Notes: generated by a model from the sequence alone, not told the origin. Positions 50,776 through 59,208 are shown, counted from the first letter of the stretch. The stretch: 64,000 nucleotides of DNA from Aridibaculum aurantiacum (GCF_017355875.1 NZ_JAFEWC010000001.1:1860001-1924000); one strand, 5' to 3'. Numbers and translations are program-made.

Positions 50776-53133
50776 ATGAAACATCTGACAGTTGCTATAT
50801 CAATATTCATCACTTCTATATCCTCTACCATGGCACAACAAAACAGGCTCAGCGAACAGGCAGGTACAGTTAAAAGTGTTAAGCAGGAAAACAATACATA
50901 TCATTTTGAACTAACCAATGGCTTTGCGCAAGTAACACCCTACAACGCCACTACTATAAGGGTGCGCGTTAATAAATCTAAGTTCACCGGTGATCAGTCG
51001 TATGCGATTGATGATCTTACTGCCAAAGGTAAGTTTACTTCAAAGGAAGAGGATAGAGACAACCTGCGACTGTATACAGACAGCCTGATGGTGGTAGTAC
51101 ATAAAACACCTTTTCGTGTATCTTTTTATAACAAGGCAAAACAGTTGATCAATGCTGATGAAGATGCATTGGGTGTAAGCTGGTATGGCAACAATGTTAG
51201 CTGTTACAAAAAACTTCATAAAGATGAAAAGTTTATAGGACTGGGAGAGAAGACCGGTGGCATAAACAGGCGTGGCAATTTCTATACGCATTGGAATGCA
51301 GATGTACCGGGTTATGCTTTGAATGCAGATCCTTTATACTCTTCTATTCCTTTCTTCATTGGTATCCATGACAAGATGGTGTATGGTATCTTCTTCGATA
51401 ACTCACATCGTACGTATTTCAATTTTGGTGGTGGTGCTGATGAAGAGCTTTATCATTTTGGTGCTGAAGATGGTGAGATGAACTACTACTTTTTTGGTGG
51501 TAATACAGTAACTGATATCATCAAAGATTACACTTCTCTCACTGGCCGCACTACCATGCCGCCGTTGTGGAGTTTAGGTTTTCAACAATCACGTTGGGGC
51601 TACGATAGCCAAGAGCAGTTGCTTGATATTGCAAAGACTTTTCGTGATAAGAAAATGCCTGCAGATGTTATTGTGAGTGATATCAACTACATGGACAACT
51701 ATAAAATCTTTACCTGGAACCCAAACAACTTCAGTAATGTAAAGCAGATGAATGCACAGATGAGGCGGATGGGTTTTGATATGGTAACCATCATAGACCC
51801 AGGTATCAAAATAGAAAAAGGATATAAGGCATATGAAGAAGGTGTAGCTAAAGATCTTTTTGCTAAGTATCCTAATGGAAGAATGTATGTTGGTCATGTG
51901 TGGCCAGGGCGTTGTCACTTTCCTGATTTTGTGAAACCGGAAACGCGTAAGTGGTGGGGCGAAAGCTTTAAGGATAGCTATGTGAACAATGGCGTTCGTG
52001 GCTTTTGGAACGATATGAATGAGCCTGCAGCATGGGGTCGTGAATTTCCTAACCTGATAGAATTTGGAGAAGGCAAAGACAAAGCAACTTTATATAAAGT
52101 AAAGAATGCTTATGGCTCGTTGATGAGCAAAGCAACATACGAAGGAACACGCGCATTGATGAATGGACAACGTCCTTTTGTGCTTACTCGCGCTGCTTAT
52201 GCAGGTATTCAAAAATATAGCGCTCAATGGACTGGCGATAACGTAAGCAGCGATGAGCATATGCTCTTAGGATTTCGCTTGCTGAATAGCATGGGCGTTA
52301 GTGGTGTGCCTTACGTAGGTATGGATATTGGTGGATTTATGGGTAATCCTTCACCTGAACTTTTTGTTCGTTGGATGTCACTTGGGGTTTACTCTCCATT
52401 GTTCCGCAACCATACGCATTTTGGTTATAACTACCGCGAGCCATGGTTGTTTGGTGAAAACAACACACCTATTATTCGCGGTATTTTAGAACAACGCTAC
52501 CAGTTGCTTCCTTACCTATACAGCAGTTTCTACCAGGCTCATGTTACCGGCATGCCTATCAATCGTATGCTACCTATTGCTTATACACACGACGATAAAG
52601 TGTACCAGGGAAAATTTGAGAACCAGTTCCTGTTTGGTGATAACATCCTGGTTGCCCCGGTTGAAAGCAACAAGCAGGTTGCTGAAGTTTATTTACCCGG
52701 CAATACAAACTGGTATAGGTTAAGCAATGATGAGATATTCAAAGGTGGAGCTGCTACTTATGTGCAGGCACCACTTACTGATCTTCCTGTGTTTGTAAAA
52801 GAGGGGGCTGTTATCCCGATGCAGTCGGTTATTCAGCATACAAAAGAAAAAGGTGATGGTGTACTTTACCTGCATGTTTATAAAGGATCAACTCCTACAT
52901 CGTTTACTTATTATGAAGATGATGGAGAAACGTATGATTACGAAAAAGGTAGTTCATATAGAAGAACGATATCGTATGATCCCGAACAGCAGAAGGTTTT
53001 GTTTGGAGCTAAGCAAGGAAACTTTTCAAGCAAATTCAAACGTGTAAAGCTTATACTCCATGGTTTTGGTAAAGCAGGAAAAGATGAAACTTCCGCACTT
53101 AATGATGGAGCTTTTGAATTATCACTCAACTAA
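50776..53133 (+). CDS. Secreted glycoside hydrolase family 31 (alpha-glucosidase-type)
   Basis: A 785-residue GH31 enzyme with a signal peptide (MKHLTVAISIFITSISSTMAQ). The catalytic nucleophile is the Asp of GFWNDMNEPA, and the acid/base Asp is in WTGDNVSSD; the ADVIVSDINYMDN segment and the C-terminal PGNTNWYR domain are also typical. It should release glucose or xylose units from alpha-glycosides in the periplasm; alpha-glucosidase is likeliest but xylosidase activity cannot be excluded. It is not inside a susCD polysaccharide locus. Confidence 0.93.
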   Translation: MKHLTVAISIFITSISSTMAQQNRLSEQAGTVKSVKQENNTYHFELTNGFAQVTPYNATTIRVRVNKSKFTGDQSYAIDDLTAKGKFTSKEEDRDNLRLYTDSLMVVVHKTPFRVSFYNKAKQLINADEDALGVSWYGNNVSCYKKLHKDEKFIGLGEKTGGINRRGNFYTHWNADVPGYALNADPLYSSIPFFIGIHDKMVYGIFFDNSHRTYFNFGGGADEELYHFGAEDGEMNYYFFGGNTVTDIIKDYTSLTGRTTMPPLWSLGFQQSRWGYDSQEQLLDIAKTFRDKKMPADVIVSDINYMDNYKIFTWNPNNFSNVKQMNAQMRRMGFDMVTIIDPGIKIEKGYKAYEEGVAKDLFAKYPNGRMYVGHVWPGRCHFPDFVKPETRKWWGESFKDSYVNNGVRGFWNDMNEPAAWGREFPNLIEFGEGKDKATLYKVKNAYGSLMSKATYEGTRALMNGQRPFVLTRAAYAGIQKYSAQWTGDNVSSDEHMLLGFRLLNSMGVSGVPYVGMDIGGFMGNPSPELFVRWMSLGVYSPLFRNHTHFGYNYREPWLFGENNTPIIRGILEQRYQLLPYLYSSFYQAHVTGMPINRMLPIAYTHDDKVYQGKFENQFLFGDNILVAPVESNKQVAEVYLPGNTNWYRLSNDEIFKGGAATYVQAPLTDLPVFVKEGAVIPMQSVIQHTKEKGDGVLYLHVYKGSTPTSFTYYEDDGETYDYEKGSSYRRTISYDPEQQKVLFGAKQGNFSSKFKRVKLILHGFGKAGKDETSALNDGAFELSLN

Positions 53134-53159
53134 ATAATCTTTTTCTTCATACATGAAAG

Positions 53160-53180
53160 AGCCTGCTTATGCGGGCTTTT
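53160..53180 (+). terminator. Terminator after the GH31 gene
   Basis: Stem AGCCTGC / GCGGGCT (one G-T wobble) with a TTAT loop and a T-run, 27 bases after the stop. Confidence 0.8.
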
Positions 53181-53315
53181 TTATTTGAATGAACTGTCAA
53201 TTTTCTTCAACTCCTTTGCTTCCAGCTCATTCGAGCAATGGACTTATAGGTGCCACAAGTTTAATTTCATTTTCCTGTATTTAATTTATACATTATATCA
53301 TCTAAACAATAATCT

Positions 53316-54785
53316 ATGAGTACAGGTAAATGTTTTGTGATAATGGGATTTGGAATCAAAACCGATCTTGCTACAGGCAGGAAGTTAGATCTCAACAAGT
53401 CTTATAATGCGTTGATCAAACCCGTGGTTACGGCCAAAGGTCTTAGCTGTATTCGCGCAGATGAAATTCTGCACACAGGCATCATTGATGTAATGATGTA
53501 TAAGGAATTGATGGAAGCGGACATTGTTATAGCCGATCTATCCACTGCTAATCCAAATGCTTTTTATGAACTAGGTATACGTCATGCACTGCGTCCTCAT
53601 ACTACTATCGTTATTTCTGAAAGCAAGCTTCCATACCCGTTCGATCTTAACCATGTGCGGATAACTTCTTACGATCATCTATGCGATGTTATAGACTACG
53701 ATGAGGTAATGCGCTTTCATGGTGTACTGGGAAAAACACTTGATGTAGTGATGCAACAGCCAAAGGTGGATAGCCCGGTGTACACTTATCTCAATGGTCT
53801 TGTTCCGCCTGCATTGCAGGAACGTGCAGCACAAGTGGCTGTTGAAATTAATAATGCCATCGAGAAAAATCAACCAGCTAGAAAGAAGAAGAGCGAGCAA
53901 AGTAAGACCATGTCTATGACCACAGAACAGGCCGAAGAAGCAATCAAAAAACGCAAATACAAAACAGCTAAACTTCTTTTTGGATCTGTGCTCGACATGT
54001 TGGAAAATGATGATGATCCTGCTAACAACATTAACCCATACATATTACAGCGCCTCGCTTTTTCCATCTATAAAAGCAAAGAACCGTTGCGCTTACACGG
54101 TACCGAATCAAAAGAAGGAAATCATTTACTGGCGCTAACAGAAGCTATGACATACCTTAACAAACTCGACCTGCGGCATACCAACGATCCGGAAACACTT
54201 TCTTTAGCCGGGTCTATAGAAAAGAAATTGTACGAAAAGCAGGAAGGTGATGATCACCTGGCTGCGGCATTGCTATATTTTCAGCGAAGCTTTTACCTGC
54301 TATACAGCAGGTACAATGGTATAAGCCTGGCGTACATGTACCTGTGCCAGGCCAATTCTGCTATCAGCAGCACTATAGAAGAAAAGATAGCTGACTTGGT
54401 AGCAGCCAGGCGTATGTGGAAGATGGTTATTGAAAAGTGTAACCACGATTGGAAAGAAGTGGTGAAGCGTGAACAGAAACACCAGCATGATGAACAAGAG
54501 TATGATGCGCTGTCGCAGGAGCAAACAAAGAATGACCTTGAACAAAAGTTCTGGATACAGGTAAATAAGGCTGAAGCTTACTATGGTTTAGGTAATATGG
54601 AAGCCTTCCAGGCAGCGCATGAAGCAGCGTCAAACATACCGCACGAAAAGTGGATGATGGAATCCTTCGAACATGAGTTGAAGCAGGTAAAGCGGCATCT
54701 AAAAGCGGTAGGTTATCTTATAGACCCTTCTCTGCAAAAGCAACGGAAAGTAGTAGTACAGCCAAAGCAGGCTATTATTATTTAG
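53316..54785 (+). CDS. Two-domain protein: nucleoside-deoxyribosyltransferase/TIR-like fold plus TPR-S/TRAFs-binding-like scaffold
   Basis: The 489 residues split in two. Residues 5-125 form a Rossmann-like domain: CFVIMGFG strand and loop, RADEI (47-51), HTGIIDVMMYKELMEADIVIADLS, then NPNAFYELGIRHAL with Glu85 where nucleoside deoxyribosyltransferases and TIR-like NADases place a catalytic glutamate. After a Lys/Ser-rich linker (about 190-205), residues 207-470 are a helical-repeat array (EEAIKKRKYKTAKLLFGSVL, LALTEAMTYLNKLD) of the kind called TRAFs-binding or TPR-S, shared with animal ASK kinases and predicted to sense NAD-derived signals. Domain calls are from memory, not a search. Role is unknown; signalling or immunity is inference. 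It ends one base from the dcd stop on the other strand. No signal peptide. Confidence 0.6.
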   Translation: MSTGKCFVIMGFGIKTDLATGRKLDLNKSYNALIKPVVTAKGLSCIRADEILHTGIIDVMMYKELMEADIVIADLSTANPNAFYELGIRHALRPHTTIVISESKLPYPFDLNHVRITSYDHLCDVIDYDEVMRFHGVLGKTLDVVMQQPKVDSPVYTYLNGLVPPALQERAAQVAVEINNAIEKNQPARKKKSEQSKTMSMTTEQAEEAIKKRKYKTAKLLFGSVLDMLENDDDPANNINPYILQRLAFSIYKSKEPLRLHGTESKEGNHLLALTEAMTYLNKLDLRHTNDPETLSLAGSIEKKLYEKQEGDDHLAAALLYFQRSFYLLYSRYNGISLAYMYLCQANSAISSTIEEKIADLVAARRMWKMVIEKCNHDWKEVVKREQKHQHDEQEYDALSQEQTKNDLEQKFWIQVNKAEAYYGLGNMEAFQAAHEAASNIPHEKWMMESFEHELKQVKRHLKAVGYLIDPSLQKQRKVVVQPKQAIII

Positions 54786-54786
54786 T

Positions 54787-55323
54787 TTAAAATGTATTCT
54801 TCCACATCATGCTTTCTACCGGCTTGTCGGGCTGGCCACTGTACTTTGCATTTTTCTTCTGGTTATATTTCACTTCTATTTCGCCATCCACCGGGAAGTA
54901 GATCAGCTGCCCAATAGGCATGCCTTTATATACTTTCACCGGTTGTTTTACAGAAATCTCGAGTGTCCAGTTGCCACAAAAACCAACGTCGCCTTTGCCA
55001 GCTGTAGCGTGAATATCTATGCCCAGCCTGCCCGTGCTCGATTTTCCTTCCAGGAAAGGAACATGGGCATGCGTTTCAGTATACTCCATCGTAACGCCGA
55101 GGTAAAAAATATGCGGGTATAATACAAAACCTTCTTCAGGTATTTCAAAATGTTCTACCTGGTTATGCTTCTTTGCATCCAGTATATGTTCTTTATATGT
55201 AGCCAGCCACTTGCCCAGGTGCACATCATAACTATTGCTGCCTAATGCTTCCCTGGTATAAGGTTCAATCTTAATTGTTCCCTTTTCCATCTCTTCTAAA
55301 ATGCGACTGTCTGTAAGTATCAT
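54787..55323 (-). CDS. dcd: dCTP deaminase
   Basis: Deaminates dCTP to dUTP, feeding dTMP synthesis. The 178 residues have the dUTPase-like trimer fold signatures: GSNSYDVHLGKW, EGKSSTGRLGID (catalytic region), TAGKGDVGFCGNWTLE, and KGMPIGQLIYF. Length and motifs match Dcd. It is convergent with the two-domain protein gene with one base between the stops and no terminator between them. Confidence 0.95.
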   Translation of the reverse strand: MILTDSRILEEMEKGTIKIEPYTREALGSNSYDVHLGKWLATYKEHILDAKKHNQVEHFEIPEEGFVLYPHIFYLGVTMEYTETHAHVPFLEGKSSTGRLGIDIHATAGKGDVGFCGNWTLEISVKQPVKVYKGMPIGQLIYFPVDGEIEVKYNQKKNAKYSGQPDKPVESMMWKNTF

Positions 55324-55366
55324 ATCTGTATTATTAAACCAGCTTTATCACTTTGTTGATGCAGTG

Positions 55367-55386
55367 GTTGCGACGCTCCGTTCATC
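55367..55386 (+). repeat. Dispersed TTGCG(T/A)CGC repeat, copy D
   Basis: gttgcgacgctccgttcatc; identical to the reverse complement of copy E except for one base (19 of 20). Confidence 0.65.
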
Positions 55387-55604
55387 TGCAGATCGCTTGG
55401 CGGCGGGGGCAGAATTCAGTGATCAGAGATCAGTTATTAGGCAGTAGTGAATGGTTAATAGTCAATGGTGAATTGTCAATAGGCAATGGTGAATTGCTGC
55501 TGGTGTTTGTGGTATGGCTCAGCAAGCTGTTAGATTTATAAGAACAACAACTTAATGAACTTACCACTGCCGACACCGACAAACAGGAACAAGAAACCAG
55601 GAAC

Positions 55605-55700
55605 CCTAAACATTGAACATTAAACCTTAAACATCAAACCTTAAACATCAAACCTTAAACATCAAACCTTAAACATCAAACCTTAAACTTGAAACTCCAA
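55605..55700. repeat. CCTTAAAC-type tandem block, copy 3
   Basis: Four perfect 14-bp units (ccttaaacatcaaa) at 55625-55680 plus a partial unit after them and degenerate units before. Related to the blocks at 3985-4120 and 19319-19492. Confidence 0.75.
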
Positions 55701-55762
55701 CCTCCTTCTCCTCCTTCTGCAAATAAATCGTAATTCTGCAATCTAAAACCAGTAATCTACAG

Positions 55763-56395
55763 TTGCCGCTGTTTTATCAACAAAATATCAACGAGCACAC
55801 CCGGTTGGGCATTTGGAGAATAGAAGAGCCAGAAGAATTTTTTCTCGAAGCTGTTCCATTGCAAGCTGCCATTACACACCCGCAAAAGAGGTTACAGCAT
55901 CTTGCGGGCCGCTATATGTTGGCTCATTTATTTCCTGGTTTTCCTTATCATGAGATACTGATCGCAGATACACGCAAGCCTTATCTTCCAAACGAACAAT
56001 ATCATTTCTCTATTTCGCATTGTAGTAGTTATGCAGCCGCTATTGTAAGTACTGAAAGTAGAGTAGGAGTAGATGTTGAACTGGTAACCGCAAGAGTTGA
56101 AAAGATCAAGCATAAGTTTCTTCATCCTGATGAATTGCGTTTTGTAAATGCTCAATTGCCTTCTCAGCAGTTACAGTTGCTTTCCTTGTTATGGAGTGCA
56201 AAAGAGGCTATGTTCAAATGGTACTCTTATGGCGATGTAGACTTCAGCGAGATGCTGCGCGTATTTCCTTTCATTCTAGCGAACAAGGGAACAATAGATG
56301 CATGTTTTATTGGAACTGCTATGCAGGTGCCTCTCACGCTGCATTACCAGTTGTTTGATGATCTATGCATGGTACAAGTGATGAGTGATCATTAA
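55763..56395 (+). CDS. 4'-phosphopantetheinyl transferase superfamily protein
   Basis: Moves the phosphopantetheine arm from CoA to carrier proteins. The 210 residues have the Sfp-type signatures: FSISHCSSYAA, VGVDVEL (Mg-binding Asp and Glu), and LWSAKEAMFKW. The start is a TTG at 55763: it gives MPLFYQQN, whereas the first in-frame ATG would come only at about codon 52 and would delete the N-terminal part of the fold. It ends with a TAA sharing the bases TTAA with the convergent plsC stop. Confidence 0.88.
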   Translation: MPLFYQQNINEHTRLGIWRIEEPEEFFLEAVPLQAAITHPQKRLQHLAGRYMLAHLFPGFPYHEILIADTRKPYLPNEQYHFSISHCSSYAAAIVSTESRVGVDVELVTARVEKIKHKFLHPDELRFVNAQLPSQQLQLLSLLWSAKEAMFKWYSYGDVDFSEMLRVFPFILANKGTIDACFIGTAMQVPLTLHYQLFDDLCMVQVMSDH

Positions 56396-57183
56396 GCATC
56401 ATTGCTGCTTTCATTTGCTGCAGTAGCAGCTGGGTAGCTTCTATACCTTCGTAAGCCTTCCTCCATTTTTCTATGTACAAGTTGTTTCAATGCTGCTACG
56501 TCTTTCATGTGCAGCCCTGCAACAGGTATCTCTTCCAGGAAAACAACACGACACTGCCCGGGGGTAAGCATAAAGATGCTGCTATAGTGCAAGCGATCCA
56601 GCGCATCAACGAACAGTACAGGCTTGATGGGTGTTTGCGTTTCTATTGCTATGCGAAAGGCCCCATCAAAAAATTCTTTCAGTGGTTGTTCGGTCTCGTT
56701 AAAAGTACCTTCAGGAAAAATGAATATTGAGATGTGTTTGCGCAAGGCTGTTTTCAATAGCCTTACACTTTTTGCCCGACGTTCTGCATTCTTTCTTTCT
56801 ACCAGTATTACTGCGCGTTTGTAAATTGAACCAAACAACGGATACTTCACCATTTCATATTTACCCAGTACCCGCACCGGCTGATCCATTGCAATTACTA
56901 TAGGCGGTATATCCATATACGAACTATGGTTGGCGACAAAGATGTAAGTGCCTTCTGTGTTGTGCGGTACCTCGTAAATATTCTTATGTCTTATTCCAAC
57001 AAAGAAGTACCAGGTGAGTCCCCATACTTTACAAACCTGATAGATGAAATTGCCGCCTTTTACCTTGCCAAAAAAAGATCCTACAATAACAAACGGAAGT
57101 GCAACGATCATAGTGATGATGAACAGGAGCAAGGCGTATATACAGTAGATCCACTGCAGCGGTTTAAGGATGTATTTCATCAA
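56392..57183 (-). CDS. plsC: 1-acyl-sn-glycerol-3-phosphate acyltransferase
   Basis: Makes phosphatidate from lysophosphatidate at the inner membrane. The 263 residues have an N-terminal membrane helix (LLFIITMIVALPFVIVG), the acyltransferase motif NHSSYMDI (HxxxxD), VILVERK, and FPEGTFNE. Starts at the ATG at 57183 or the next codon (57180). Last of three minus-strand genes with the SAM-hydrolase-like and monooxygenase genes; the gap to the latter is 27 bases. Its stop overlaps the stop of the convergent phosphopantetheinyl transferase gene (56392-56395). Confidence 0.93.
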   Translation of the reverse strand: MMKYILKPLQWIYCIYALLLFIITMIVALPFVIVGSFFGKVKGGNFIYQVCKVWGLTWYFFVGIRHKNIYEVPHNTEGTYIFVANHSSYMDIPPIVIAMDQPVRVLGKYEMVKYPLFGSIYKRAVILVERKNAERRAKSVRLLKTALRKHISIFIFPEGTFNETEQPLKEFFDGAFRIAIETQTPIKPVLFVDALDRLHYSSIFMLTPGQCRVVFLEEIPVAGLHMKDVAALKQLVHRKMEEGLRRYRSYPAATAANESSNDA

Positions 57184-57210
57184 CCAGTACTTAGGTGCTA
57201 AAGATAAAGG

Positions 57211-57507
57211 TTATGGTAAAACCACCACCTGGTTGATAGACCATGCTTCGGGCTTGCCTGCAAACAGTTGTTTGGTTTGTTGCCACGTATCGGCGAAGAA
57301 GGATGAATGCCTGTAAGCATCCAGGGCATCAGCAGATACCCAATGACTGTACGTGAAGAAGATAGCGGGGTGTAAACGGTCTTGCCAGAGCTCAAGGTGC
57401 ATGCATCCTTCAAAGTTCCTTATCTGTTTTTTACGGCCTTCAAAGAACGTTTTGAACTCTTCTATTGCATCGTCCCTGAAAGTCATTTTTACTACACGCA
57501 CCAGCAT
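57211..57507 (-). CDS. Antibiotic biosynthesis monooxygenase (ABM) domain protein
   Basis: A 98-residue ferredoxin-like fold (dimeric alpha/beta barrel): VRVVKMTFRDDAIEEF, a central CMHLELWQD strand, and FFTYSHWVSADALDAYR, the pattern of YgiN-like quinol monooxygenases. Real substrate unknown. Its ATG overlaps the TAA stop of the upstream SAM-hydrolase-like gene by one base (TAATG), so translation is coupled. Confidence 0.85.
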   Translation of the reverse strand: MLVRVVKMTFRDDAIEEFKTFFEGRKKQIRNFEGCMHLELWQDRLHPAIFFTYSHWVSADALDAYRHSSFFADTWQQTKQLFAGKPEAWSINQVVVLP

Positions 57508-58334
57508 TATTCAAAAAAGATTTTTACGGTTTGGTAAAACCATTTGTTCTGTAGCGACATGCTTTGCTTTTGCATAGCCTCAGAAAAGCCTTGTAAGCCG
57601 AATAAGCCCGCTGCATTCCCTTTGTTGATGGCTATCTCCAAATAACCGGCAGAGTTGAAATATGCCACCTTCTCGCCTTGTGGAACGCATGCATAAGATT
57701 CACTTATGCTATCAATCACTTCATCGCGTTTAAATACAATTTTGAAGTTTCTGCCGTTACGCTCTTTTTCAAAGTCACTGCGGGTAATGTTCACAATCAC
57801 ATTTTCAAAATTGTCGATGTAGAGTATCTGCCCTTCCATGGTGGTTGGACTGGTAACATACTTCAACCGCAGTTTCTCTACAATAGCAACACCAGGATCG
57901 CCAATAGCATCCAGGGATTTACCCTGCAGCAATTGCTGGTAAGCAGCTATAATGGTAGCAGTACACGTAAGTGTAGTGGGAGGTTCGCCTGCAGGCAACG
58001 GCAAGCCTACTACATACTCTGGTGTGCCATCCAATATCATTGTTAGTAAACCATTATCGGCACAGGCAATGTATTGCTGGTTGTGGTAAGCGAGCAGCAT
58101 CTGTTTTGGCTTTTCATCAAACATGTTTACCAGCACCATGTGAAAAGTATTCTTTGGAAAATACTTAAATGCACTGCAGCAGAAGTATGCTGCCTGCGGG
58201 TAATTGAAGGATGATAATTGGTGAGAGATGTCTACTATGTTCACCTGCTCCAGCACCGAGTATAGTTGACCTTTAACCGCCGCTACCAGGTAGTCTTCTA
58301 AGCCAATATCGGAGGTCAATGTTACTATGGGCAT
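57507..58334 (-). CDS. SAM hydroxide adenosyltransferase (DUF62, chlorinase/fluorinase family)
   Basis: A 275-residue protein of the family that splits S-adenosylmethionine into adenosine and methionine with water. Signatures: LTSDIGLEDYLVAAVKG at the N-terminus (Asp at the start of a catalytic strand), NIVDISHQL, CADNGLLTMIL, and IDNFENVIVNITR in the C-half. No halogen-specific features are recognisable, so ordinary hydroxide transfer is expected. Biological role of such enzymes is not clear. First gene of the three-gene minus operon with the monooxygenase and plsC. Confidence 0.9.
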   Translation of the reverse strand: MPIVTLTSDIGLEDYLVAAVKGQLYSVLEQVNIVDISHQLSSFNYPQAAYFCCSAFKYFPKNTFHMVLVNMFDEKPKQMLLAYHNQQYIACADNGLLTMILDGTPEYVVGLPLPAGEPPTTLTCTATIIAAYQQLLQGKSLDAIGDPGVAIVEKLRLKYVTSPTTMEGQILYIDNFENVIVNITRSDFEKERNGRNFKIVFKRDEVIDSISESYACVPQGEKVAYFNSAGYLEIAINKGNAAGLFGLQGFSEAMQKQSMSLQNKWFYQTVKIFFE

Positions 58335-58756
58335 ATGTGCTGTTACTCTTCGGTTGTTGTAGTACGGGTGCTTATAAAACCAAATGTTCTATACCAGGAT
58401 TAGTACTTGATTGGTTTACACCACTGATCAGGATATGTGATACTGCTATACGCAGGTATCAACTGCAAAGCGACCATAAAATTTACAACTCATCAAGGAT
58501 AATATGTATTTGTTGATAAAATTCCAGGTGGTAGTGTTGTATCCACATCATGCATTTGATTGTTTGAATGCAGGTAGAAGAGGTAAAATAAAAGTTAGGA
58601 ATGAACAGGCTGTATTCATGATTTACATAAATGCACACTATAGGTGGACTTGTTAATTATTAATTGATGATGGTTCTGGTCCAATGCGGTTTTATATTCT
58701 TCAAGGATTGAAAGCAACCAGGAACTTGTATACCATAAACTATGTTCCCTATACAA

Positions 58757-58805
58757 CTATGACCCTATGTGTTAAATGGTTCTATTGGAACATATAGCGT
58801 CATAG
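58757..58805. repeat. Imperfect inverted repeat
   Basis: CTATGACCCTATGTG (58757-58771) and CATATAGCGTCATAG (58791-58805) pair at 13 of 15 positions around a 19-base loop. GTTCC and GGAAC occur further out on each side. Confidence 0.5.
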
Positions 58806-58871
58806 GAACAGTAGAGCACATAGCGTATGATGAGCTTTGCAAAAATTTTGCAAGCCGCCATACTTACTAAT

Positions 58872-58891
58872 GATGAAAGGAGCGTCGCAAC
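58872..58891 (-). repeat. Dispersed TTGCG(T/A)CGC repeat, copy E
   Basis: gatgaaaggagcgtcgcaac; in reverse complement it matches copy D at 19 of 20 bases. It is next to ttgatggttg, as copy C is. Confidence 0.65.
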
Positions 58892-58961
58892 AAATGTTGA
58901 TGGTTGAAATGTAGCTGGTGAAAAAAAATAGAAAATGAGAGGGAATGGAGTAAAACAAAAA

Positions 58962-58983
58962 AGCCCCACATTTCTGTGAGGCT
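58962..58983 (-). terminator. Terminator of the tRNA-Lys gene
   Basis: On the minus strand, AGCCTCACA / TGTGGGGCT with one T-G wobble around GAAA, followed by six T residues, 8 bases after the tRNA 3' end. Confidence 0.8.
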
Positions 58984-58990
58984 TATCTTG

Positions 58991-59063
58991 TGAACCCGCT
59001 GGGACTCGAACCCAGGGCCCATACATTAAAAGTGTATTGCTCTACCAACTGAGCTACGAGTTC
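58991..59063 (-). tRNA. tRNA-Lys (anticodon UUU)
   Basis: The minus strand folds as a standard 73-nt tRNA: acceptor stem GAACTCG / CGGGTTC (one T-G wobble), discriminator A, D arm GCTC..GAGC, anticodon loop CTTTTAA with anticodon TTT, and T arm CTGGG TTCGAGT CCCAG. The 3' CCA is not encoded. A promoter with both boxes lies 48 bases upstream and a terminator follows. Confidence 0.97.
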
Positions 59064-59110
59064 TTCCTTTTTTCAAGCGCTACCGTTAGGCGTTGTTTGA
59101 ATTGGGAGTG

Positions 59111-59142
59111 CAAAAATACAGGCAGAAGATATTCGCGCCAAA
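59111..59142 (-). promoter_or_regulatory. Bacteroidete promoter for tRNA-Lys
   Basis: On the minus strand, TTTG (59139-59142), 20 bases, then TATTTTTG (59111-59118), matching TTTG-N19-TAnnTTTG almost exactly. This is the clearest two-box promoter in the window. Confidence 0.7.
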
Positions 59143-59208
59143 TTTTTTCTGAAAGTTTTTTTCTTCTGCTCAAAATTATTGGTCAAAACTATTGTGCCAC
59201 AACTCTGT

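Larger units (their letters stand above)
55324..55762. other. 439-base gene-free spacer made largely of repeats
   Basis: Between dcd and the phosphopantetheinyl transferase gene. It holds repeat copy D (55367-55386), a tandem phrase at 55461-55496 in which CAATGGTGAATTG occurs twice with small changes, and CCTTAAAC-type tandem units at 55605-55700. I see no gene, RNA or clear promoter in it. Small frames exist but lack coding character. Confidence 0.7.
58335..58958. other. Gene-free, AT-rich region of about 620 bases
   Basis: Between the SAM-hydrolase-like gene and the tRNA terminator. It has short frames on both strands without conserved sequence (for example 58319-58516 plus and 58772-59026 minus). 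It contains an inverted repeat (58757-58805) and repeat copy E. No promoter or RNA gene is evident. Confidence 0.65.

Noticed and set aside
55605-55700. Possible CRISPR array
   Set aside because: The 14-bp units are in direct tandem with no unique spacers, and no cas genes are in the window.
58319-58516. Plus-strand frame starting with a hydrophobic segment
   Set aside because: Overlaps the start of the SAM-hydrolase-like gene, has no promoter box and no known pattern.
58772-59026. Minus-strand frame across the tRNA-Lys gene
   Set aside because: Overlaps the tRNA and its terminator.
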